From: CAWIUB01 sp963839995 | GTDB taxonomy: Bacteria > Actinomycetota > Actinomycetes > Mycobacteriales > Jatrophihabitantaceae | DNA: 64,000 nt | Assembly: GCA_963839995.1 (NCBI GenBank) | Contig: CAWIXH010000005.1 | Location: forward strand, 124,001 to 188,000 | Direction of reading: 5' to 3' | In this document: piece after piece, positions 58,058 to 64,000 of the stretch | How positions within the stretch are numbered: the first letter of the stretch is position 1 | Layout: each line of letters opens with the position of its first letter | Made by a program: the position numbers and the translations under genes | The notes under the pieces: generated by a model | Databases searched by the model: none | What the model saw: only the letters and a program-made list of their open reading frames with translations | What the model was told of the DNA's origin: nothing

Positions 58058-59875
58058 TCACCGCAGAGGGCTAGCTGACTGCGCGCTGGCCGAGCTCGAT
58101 GCGGAGGTGGTAGACGAGGAGTTCGACGACGTCGTTGGCTTCGGTGACGTCGTGGTCGGCGTGGGCTGCACGAACTGGTACGGCACCAGGGTGATCTGCT
58201 GGGTTTGCGGGAAGACGGAGCCCGCAACGGGATTCTGCGCGGCCACGGTTCCGTCCTTGGCCTTGTCCGTCGTCTGCTCGGCGTCACCGATCTGCACGTT
58301 GCCCCAGCCGGCGCTGTTCAGCGTGGCCTGGGCGTCGGCGATCTTCTTCCCCACGACGTTGGGCACGCCGACCTTGCCGGTCGACACCGACAGCGCCACC
58401 TTCGAGCCGGATGCGACCTGCGAGTACGGCGCAGGGCTCTGGTCGACGACCGTGCCCGCCGCGGCTGCATTGTCGACGTCCTTGCGAACCGGCTTCAAGC
58501 CGAGCGCAGAGATCGCCGCCGCCGCCTGGGCATAGGGCTGATTGCGGTAGTCCTGCAGCCCGATCGTGGGCTTCTTGTAGGTGGTGAAGGTGATCCGGGT
58601 GTCCTTGGTCTGTTTGGAGTCCGCGGCCGGGTTCTGGGTGCAGACATTGCCCTCGGTGACCGTCTGTGGTGCTTCGGCTGGATTCGCTCCGCACGGACCA
58701 CCGTAGGTCGTCGGCGTCGCGATCGTCAGGAAACCCGCCTTCTGCAGGGCCAGCGTCGCCGCGGGCACCGTTTGGCCGATGATGTCCGGCACCGGGTAGG
58801 TCTTCGGCGTGCCGGACTTGCCGAGCGCGACGATCGCGTACGCGGCGCCGCCGATCACGAGCAGCAGGGCCGCCACCAGGGCCACCCAGATCCACTTGCT
58901 GCGCGGGGACTCCTCCTCGCCCTCTCCGTCCGCCTCGCTGAGCGGCACGACGGGGGGCGGCGGCCCGCCGGGCGCGCGGGCGATGAACTGCGTCTTCTCA
59001 GCGTCCGTCATGATCGCTTCCGCCTCGACCGGACGGTCGGCCAGCGCCCGCTGCAGGTCGGCGCGCATCTCGGCGGTCGACTGGTAGCGATTGAGCGGGT
59101 TCTTGGCGAGCGCCTTCATGACGATCGAGTCCAGCGCGCGGGGCACCTCGGGGTTGACCGAGGAGGGCGCCGGGGCGTTCTCGCGCACGTGTTGGTATGC
59201 GACGGCTACCGGGGAGTCGCCGGTGAACGGCGGGGCCCCGGCGACCAGCTCGTACAGCAGGCAGCCGGTGGAGTAGACGTCCGAGCGGGCGTCGACCGAC
59301 TCGCCGCGTGCCTGCTCGGGTGAGAGGTACTGTGCCGTGCCGATGACCGCAGCCGTCTGGGTCACCGTGGCGGCGTTGTCGGACAGCGCCCGCGCGATGC
59401 CGAAGTCCATGACCTTGACCGAGCCGTCGCGCGCGATCATGACGTTCGCCGGCTTGATGTCGCGGTGCACGATTCCGTTGCGGTGGCTGAAGTCCAGGGC
59501 GCCGCAGACCTCGGACGTGATCTCCATCGCGCGGCGGGCCGGCAGCCGTCCCTCGGTGCGCAGGATGTCGCGCAGCGTCCGTCCCTCGACGTACTCCATG
59601 ACGATGTAGGGGACGGCGCCGTCCGGGCCGTGGTCCTCGCCGGTGTCGTAGACGGCGACGATCGCCGGGTGGTTGAGCCCGGCCGCGGCCTGCGCCTCGC
59701 GGCGGAACCGGTTCAGGAACGACTGGTCACGCGCGAGATCGGCGCGCAGCACTTTGATAGCGACATCGCGGCCGAGCCGCACGTCGCGCCCACGATGCAC
59801 CTCGGCCATGCCGCCGTAGCCGACGAGCTCACCGAGCTCGTACCGGTTGCCTATCAGCCGCGTTGGGGCCGTCAT
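58058..59875 (-). CDS. pknB: Serine/threonine protein kinase PknB
   Basis: A 605-residue kinase. The kinase domain covers about 1-275 with GYGGMAEVHRGRD, VAIKVLRADLARD (catalytic Lys), HRDIKPANVM and DFGIARALS; residues 333-355 cross the membrane. Outside are three PASTA domains (PVPDIIGQTVPAATLALQKA, GLQDYRNQPYAQAAAAISAL, GVPNVVGKKIADAQATLNSA) and a Ser/Thr-rich tail. PknB senses muropeptides or lipid II through PASTA and controls wall synthesis and division. It is the last of the pstP-rodA-pbpA-pknB operon. Confidence 0.95.
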   Translation of the reverse strand: MTAPTRLIGNRYELGELVGYGGMAEVHRGRDVRLGRDVAIKVLRADLARDQSFLNRFRREAQAAAGLNHPAIVAVYDTGEDHGPDGAVPYIVMEYVEGRTLRDILRTEGRLPARRAMEITSEVCGALDFSHRNGIVHRDIKPANVMIARDGSVKVMDFGIARALSDNAATVTQTAAVIGTAQYLSPEQARGESVDARSDVYSTGCLLYELVAGAPPFTGDSPVAVAYQHVRENAPAPSSVNPEVPRALDSIVMKALAKNPLNRYQSTAEMRADLQRALADRPVEAEAIMTDAEKTQFIARAPGGPPPPVVPLSEADGEGEEESPRSKWIWVALVAALLLVIGGAAYAIVALGKSGTPKTYPVPDIIGQTVPAATLALQKAGFLTIATPTTYGGPCGANPAEAPQTVTEGNVCTQNPAADSKQTKDTRITFTTYKKPTIGLQDYRNQPYAQAAAAISALGLKPVRKDVDNAAAAGTVVDQSPAPYSQVASGSKVALSVSTGKVGVPNVVGKKIADAQATLNSAGWGNVQIGDAEQTTDKAKDGTVAAQNPVAGSVFPQTQQITLVPYQFVQPTPTTTSPKPTTSSNSSSTTSASSSASAQSASPLR

Positions 59876-59915
59876 CGGTGAGCCTCCCTGATCCGTCCCG
59901 CTGGTAATTGCACCA

Positions 59916-61388
59916 CTAATGACCGCGCACGCTGTCGAGGTAAGCCTTCATGACGTCGCGCGCCAGCGGCGCCGCCGCAGTGCCGCCGGCACTCTCGCTG
60001 CCGGTCACCCCGGCGTTCTCCAGCACCACCGCCACCGCGATCGGATGCGTCGGGTCGAGGGCGAAGCTGGTGAACCACGCGTGCGGTGCGAGTGGCTTTC
60101 CATTGGCGTCCGCGTTGTCGGCGGTGCCCGTCTTGCCGCCGACCTGGACGCCGGCGATCTGGGCCGCCGTGCCCGTTCCCTTGGCCACGACGTTGATCAT
60201 CATCTGCTGCAGCAGCTTGTCCTGGTCCTCGTCCAGCACCGTGTCGAGCTTCGTCGGGGTGGCGTTCGACAGCACCGACAGGTTCGGGGCGCGCTCCTGG
60301 GCGACCAGGTACGGCTTCATCAGCTGGCCGCCGTTGGCCACAGCCGCCGACAGCATGGCGGCCTGCAACGGGGTCATCTGGACGTTGCGCTGGCCGATGC
60401 ACGCCTGACCTAGCGCGGAGCGGTCCGGGATGTCGCCCATCGTCGAGCGCGCCACGCCGAGGGGGACGCGCCGCGGCAGGTTGTCCATGCCGAACAGCGT
60501 CGCTTCGTCCTCGACCGTGCCCTGGCCCATGTCGATGCACAGCTGGGCGAACGCGGTGTTGCAGGAGATCGTCAGGGCGTCCAGCAGCGACGTTGTCTTG
60601 CCGTTGCCGCACCGTTCGCGGTTGAAGTTCTGCATCGTGCCGCCGTCGGGAAGCTTGAGCAGGTCCGGGGCAGCGATCTGATCGCTCGGCTTGCGGCCAC
60701 TCTTCAGGGCCGCGGCCGCCGCCACGACCTTGAAGATCGATCCGGGCGGGTAGCTCTGCAGGAACGCCCGGTTGAGCATCGGCTGCGTCTTGTCGCTGGT
60801 GAAGTCCCCCCAGGCCGACTGGACGTCGTTGACGTTGTGCGAGCTGAGCGCGTTCGGATCGAAGGACGGACTGGACGCGGCGGCCAGGATCGCGCCGGTG
60901 CTCGGATCGAGGGCCACGACGGCGCCGCGACGGTTGCCCAGCCCCTTGACCGCCGCGGTCTGCGCTGCGGCGTTGACGGTGAGGGTGACGCTGCCGCCCT
61001 TGGGGTTTCGTCCGGTCAGGATGTCGGCGAGCCGCGAGGCGAACAGCCGCGAATCGTTGCCGGACAGCACCGAGTCCTCGATGCTTTCCAGTCCGTCCTT
61101 CCCGTAGACGAGCGAGTAATAGCCGGTCAGCGGCGCATACAAACCGCCGCCGGGATACTTGCGCAGGTACTTGAGCTCGTCGTTCGTGGCTACCGACTCG
61201 GCGATCGGATTGCCGCCGACGACGATCTGCCCGCGGGGGTTGGCGTACTCGTCCAGGACGGTGCGCCGGTTGGCCTGGTTGTTGCGGTAGTCGTCGGCCT
61301 TGACGACCTGCACGTAGTTGAGGTTGACCAGGACGGCCAGCAGCAACACGCCCACGGCGACGGCCACCCGGCGGATCGGGCTGTTCAT
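59916..61388 (-). CDS. pbpA: Penicillin-binding protein 2-type transpeptidase PbpA
   Basis: A 490-residue class B PBP: N-terminal anchor (VAVAVGVLLLAVLVNLNYVQ), dimerisation region with NRRTVLDEYANPRGQI, and the transpeptidase domain with SxxK in PPGSIFKVVAA, SxN in TISCNTAFAQL and KTG in QVGGKTGTADNAD. It cross-links septal and polar peptidoglycan with RodA. It overlaps rodA by four bases and sits between rodA and pknB as in mycobacteria and Streptomyces. Confidence 0.95.
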   Translation of the reverse strand: MNSPIRRVAVAVGVLLLAVLVNLNYVQVVKADDYRNNQANRRTVLDEYANPRGQIVVGGNPIAESVATNDELKYLRKYPGGGLYAPLTGYYSLVYGKDGLESIEDSVLSGNDSRLFASRLADILTGRNPKGGSVTLTVNAAAQTAAVKGLGNRRGAVVALDPSTGAILAAASSPSFDPNALSSHNVNDVQSAWGDFTSDKTQPMLNRAFLQSYPPGSIFKVVAAAAALKSGRKPSDQIAAPDLLKLPDGGTMQNFNRERCGNGKTTSLLDALTISCNTAFAQLCIDMGQGTVEDEATLFGMDNLPRRVPLGVARSTMGDIPDRSALGQACIGQRNVQMTPLQAAMLSAAVANGGQLMKPYLVAQERAPNLSVLSNATPTKLDTVLDEDQDKLLQQMMINVVAKGTGTAAQIAGVQVGGKTGTADNADANGKPLAPHAWFTSFALDPTHPIAVAVVLENAGVTGSESAGGTAAAPLARDVMKAYLDSVRGH

Positions 61389-62791
61389 GCGGGTACCACC
61401 TGGATGAGAGCGGTGTCGGTGCCGGACGGGCGTGGCGTGGTAGGTGCGGGTCGGCGGGCCGCGTCCGACATGCGCAGCAGCAGCGCGAGCAGCGCGTAGT
61501 TGGCCAGCAGCGACGAGCCGCCGTAGGAGAGGAACGGCGTGGTCAAGCCGGTCTGCGGGAGCAGCCGGCTCACCCCGGCTACCACCACGAACAGCTGCAG
61601 CCCGATCGAGAAGGCCAGGCCCGTGGCAAGCAGCTTGGTGAACGAGTCGCGCGAGGCCAGCGCAATCGCGAAGCCACGGGAGATGAACAACGCGTACACC
61701 AGCAGCAGGGCAACGAGCCCGAACAGGCCGAGCTCCTCGCCGAATGACGTGGTGATGAAGTCCGTCGACGCCAACGGCACCAGCTCCGGATGGCCAGCGC
61801 CCAGGCCGGTCCCGAACAGGCCCCCGGTGCCCAGGCCGAACAGCGACTGGCTGACCTGATACCCGATGGTGGTCGGATCGCCGAATACGTGCAGCCAGAC
61901 CGAGACCCGTTGCTGCACGGTTGTGAACAGGTGATAGGCAAGGTAGGCGCCGCCGGCGAACAGCAGCAGGCCGATGATCACCCAGCTGACCCGCTCGGTG
62001 GCCACGTAGAGAAGCACGAGGAACAACCCGAAGAACATCAGCGACGTGCCGAGGTCGTGGCCGCGGATCAGGACGCCGATGCAGATCAGCCAGGCCACGA
62101 GCAGCGGGCCGAAGTCGCGACCGCGTGGCAGCACCAGGCCGAGGAACCGGCGGCCGGCCAATGACAGCACGTCCCGCTTGGCGACCAAATACGAGGCCGC
62201 GAAGATCGTCAGCAGGATCTTGGCGAATTCGCCCGGCTGGATCGAGAAGCCAGCGACTCTAATCCAGATGCGGGCACCGTTCACCTCGCTGAACCGGGCG
62301 GGCAGCACGGTGGGAAGGATCAAGAAGAACAGTCCGATCAGCGCCAGGGTGTAGGCATAACGCTGCAGCGCCCGGTGATCGCGCACGAAGTAGAGGATTG
62401 CCAGGAACAACGAGAGGCCGAGCGCCGTCCAGACCACCTGCGTCGGCGCCGCCGCGCCGCCGAAATGCACCCCGTTCTGCCGGGCCTGCTGCTGCAGTCC
62501 GAGATCCAACCGGTTGATCATGACCAGGCCCAGGCCGTTGAGCAGCACCGCGCACGGCAACAGGATCGGGTCGGCGTACGGGGCCACCCGGCGGATGACC
62601 AGATGCGCGATCACCCCGGCGACCAGGGGAACCGCGCCGTACGCCACCAGGTGGGCGCCCACCCGCCCGTCGCGGGTGCCTTCGACCACCGCCTCCGCCA
62701 GCACCACGATCAGCACCGCGAAGACGAGCAGGGCAAGCTCCGAACCGCGCCGGGTGGGGACGCGGGTGGGAGCATCGGCTGTCGCGGTCAC
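61385..62791 (-). CDS. rodA: SEDS-family peptidoglycan glycosyltransferase (RodA/FtsW)
   Basis: A 468-residue membrane protein with 12 or so helices. Landmarks are FLILPTVLPARFSEVNGARIWI, IQPGEFAKILLTIFAASYL, RGHDLGTSLMFFGLFLVLLY and FITTSFGEELGLFG, with SYGGSSLLANY near the end. SEDS proteins polymerise lipid II glycan strands and pair with a class B PBP, here PbpA. GTG 62791 overlaps the pstP stop (GTGA) and is preferred over the far upstream start. Confidence 0.95.
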   Translation of the reverse strand: MTATADAPTRVPTRRGSELALLVFAVLIVVLAEAVVEGTRDGRVGAHLVAYGAVPLVAGVIAHLVIRRVAPYADPILLPCAVLLNGLGLVMINRLDLGLQQQARQNGVHFGGAAAPTQVVWTALGLSLFLAILYFVRDHRALQRYAYTLALIGLFFLILPTVLPARFSEVNGARIWIRVAGFSIQPGEFAKILLTIFAASYLVAKRDVLSLAGRRFLGLVLPRGRDFGPLLVAWLICIGVLIRGHDLGTSLMFFGLFLVLLYVATERVSWVIIGLLLFAGGAYLAYHLFTTVQQRVSVWLHVFGDPTTIGYQVSQSLFGLGTGGLFGTGLGAGHPELVPLASTDFITTSFGEELGLFGLVALLLVYALFISRGFAIALASRDSFTKLLATGLAFSIGLQLFVVVAGVSRLLPQTGLTTPFLSYGGSSLLANYALLALLLRMSDAARRPAPTTPRPSGTDTALIQVVPA

Positions 62792-64000
62792 GTAGGCCGG
62801 CAATCGACGTAGGGGATCGGGACGTGCGTGGGTGAAGCTGAGGCGGTCGGCGTCGCTGGATGCGTGGTCGTCTTGCCGGTTGCTCTGACCGTCGGGTGCG
62901 CCGAGGACGGCCGTGTCGTCGTCGGAGCGGGCGTCGTCGACGGGCTGTCGACCGGACACACCGGCAGCAGCTCGTTCTCCAGGTTGGCCCTGGTGGTGCG
63001 CGCGTCGGCCAGGCTGTGTGCGGTGATGCCCGATTCGAGTTGGTTGCGGGCCGACTGGGTCAGGTCGGTAACCTTGATGTCGGTGTTCTCGGCCACGCTG
63101 AAGAACTTGATGGGGCCGAATTGGGTGTTGACACCGCGGAAGATCGCCACCTCGCTGCCGTCGCGGCCGACGAAGTACTGGGTCTGCGTCCAGTGGTAGA
63201 AGATTGCGCCGCCGCCGAAGAGCACCGCCAGCACCAGGATCGGAACGACGATCCGGCGGATCCAGCGGCGCCGTCGGGGCTGGGGCGCCGGGTCGGCCGC
63301 GCCGGCCGCGGTCATCCGGGCGGCTCGCTCGGCAGGGCTGTCGGCGTCCGCGTCGGCCGGGGTCGGCGCATCGACGAACGCTCCGGCGATGACCGGCAGA
63401 TCGTCGCCGTAGCCGGCCTCGATGACGTCGGCGACGATGACGGTGACGTTGTCGGGGGCGCCGCCACGCAGCGTCAGCTCGACGAGCCGGTCAGCCGCGT
63501 CCTGCGCATCGCCTTCGGCAAGGGTCGCAGCGATGGTGTCGGCGGTGACGACGTCGCTGAGCCCGTCGGTACACAGCAGGTAGCGGTCCCCCGCGCGGGC
63601 CTCCCGGATCGAGATGTCGGGGTCGACGTCGGTGCCGGTCAGGGCCCGAAGGATCACCGACTTGCGGGGGTGGTGGGCGGCCTCCTCGAGCGTCAGCCGG
63701 CCGGAGTCGACGAGAGACTGGACGTAGGTGTCGTCGTGGGTAATCTGGGCCAGCGTGCCACCGCGTAGCAGGTACGCCCGCGAGTCGCCGACGTGGACCA
63801 GCCCGACCTGGACGCCGGTGAAGCGCAGCGCGGTGAGCGTGGTGCCCATCCCGTCTAGCTTCCCGTCTGTGGACACGGCCTCGGCGATGCCCTGGTTGGC
63901 GTCCAGCACGGCCTCACGCAACGTGGTGATCAGGTCGTCGATGGGATGGTCCTCGTCCAGGTACTCCACCGAGCCGATGACCAACTTGCTGGCGACCTCC
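62788..64000 (-). CDS. pstP: PP2C-type protein phosphatase PstP (5' end outside the window)
   Basis: At least 404 residues; the N-terminal metal-binding RxxNQD region lies beyond the right edge, where the frame is open with EVASKLVIGSVEY. Visible motifs are MGTTLTALRF, HVGDSRAYLLRGG (metal-binding Asp), LTHDDTYVQSL-like ITHDDTYVQSLVDSG, LLCTDGLSDVV and GGAPDNVTVIVADV. One membrane helix (IRRIVVPILVLAVLFGGGAI) and a Ser/Thr/Pro-rich extracellular tail follow. PstP reverses PknB phosphorylation. It is upstream of rodA-pbpA-pknB. Confidence 0.93.
   Translation of the reverse strand, partial: EVASKLVIGSVEYLDEDHPIDDLITTLREAVLDANQGIAEAVSTDGKLDGMGTTLTALRFTGVQVGLVHVGDSRAYLLRGGTLAQITHDDTYVQSLVDSGRLTLEEAAHHPRKSVILRALTGTDVDPDISIREARAGDRYLLCTDGLSDVVTADTIAATLAEGDAQDAADRLVELTLRGGAPDNVTVIVADVIEAGYGDDLPVIAGAFVDAPTPADADADSPAERAARMTAAGAADPAPQPRRRRWIRRIVVPILVLAVLFGGGAIFYHWTQTQYFVGRDGSEVAIFRGVNTQFGPIKFFSVAENTDIKVTDLTQSARNQLESGITAHSLADARTTRANLENELLPVCPVDSPSTTPAPTTTRPSSAHPTVRATGKTTTHPATPTASASPTHVPIPYVDCRPT

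Overview
The window is GC-rich throughout, with many GTG/TTG starts, ATGA/GTGA stop-start overlaps and several apparently leaderless genes. The rpsF-ssb-rpsR-rplI-dnaB block and the pstP-rodA-pbpA-pknB block are both present, and an IdeR-type iron box precedes an Efe iron system. Together these point to the origin-proximal part of an actinobacterial chromosome. I would guess a Frankia/Jatrophihabitans-like lineage, but the sequence alone does not fix the genus.

1-14.3 kb: the end of a CtaG-type cytochrome oxidase assembly gene, then a leftward catabolic locus (amidohydrolase, cysteine-dioxygenase-like cupin, four-gene betaine/osmoprotectant-type ABC transporter, M20 amidohydrolase, HutF, rhomboid-like membrane protein). 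A divergent LacI regulator is followed by a histidine-ammonia-lyase homologue. Three near-identical operators tie the two arms together. Two proteins are unusual: the substrate-binding protein is circularly permuted, and the lyase lacks the Ala-Ser-Gly triad that forms the MIO cofactor. HutU and HutI are absent. My reading is a pathway for a histidine-derived betaine such as hercynine or ergothioneine. A membrane Fe-S oxidoreductase follows.

14.3-25.3 kb: a PHD/VapC toxin-antitoxin pair, a methyltransferase, a multiply frameshifted membrane-protein gene, DUF5318-PonA-GT87 (cell wall and envelope), DNase IV, the ribosomal/ssb cluster, and dnaB carrying a class-3 mini-intein in its Walker A loop.

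25.3-40.5 kb: an SPFH/Arc pair under a long AT-rich palindrome, an XRE regulator with a membrane partner and two operators, an acVLRF1-type release factor, small membrane proteins, EfeUO fusion plus EfeB, a VOC protein and amino-acid permease, MazEF, and a three-gene set (UBP zinc finger, cyclic-nucleotide-domain histidine kinase, response-regulator/thioredoxin-reductase fusion).

40.5-50.7 kb is a decaying accessory stretch: Uma2 nuclease, MarR fragment, a P5C-dehydrogenase/FAD-oxidoreductase chimera, a truncated acyl-CoA dehydrogenase, a truncated MMPL transporter beside its TetR gene, a broken DUF5615 toxin with a DUF433 antitoxin, a DUF1214 remnant, and a roughly 2.3 kb integrated-element remnant bounded by tRNA-Ser and a 56-bp copy of the tRNA 3' part.

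50.7-64 kb: patatin, DHA2 efflux pump, DUF2630, a 93-bp tandem repeat, an ABC-2 transporter with a LolA-like protein divergent from a two-component system, and the growth/division module pknB-pbpA-rodA-pstP, which runs off the right edge.
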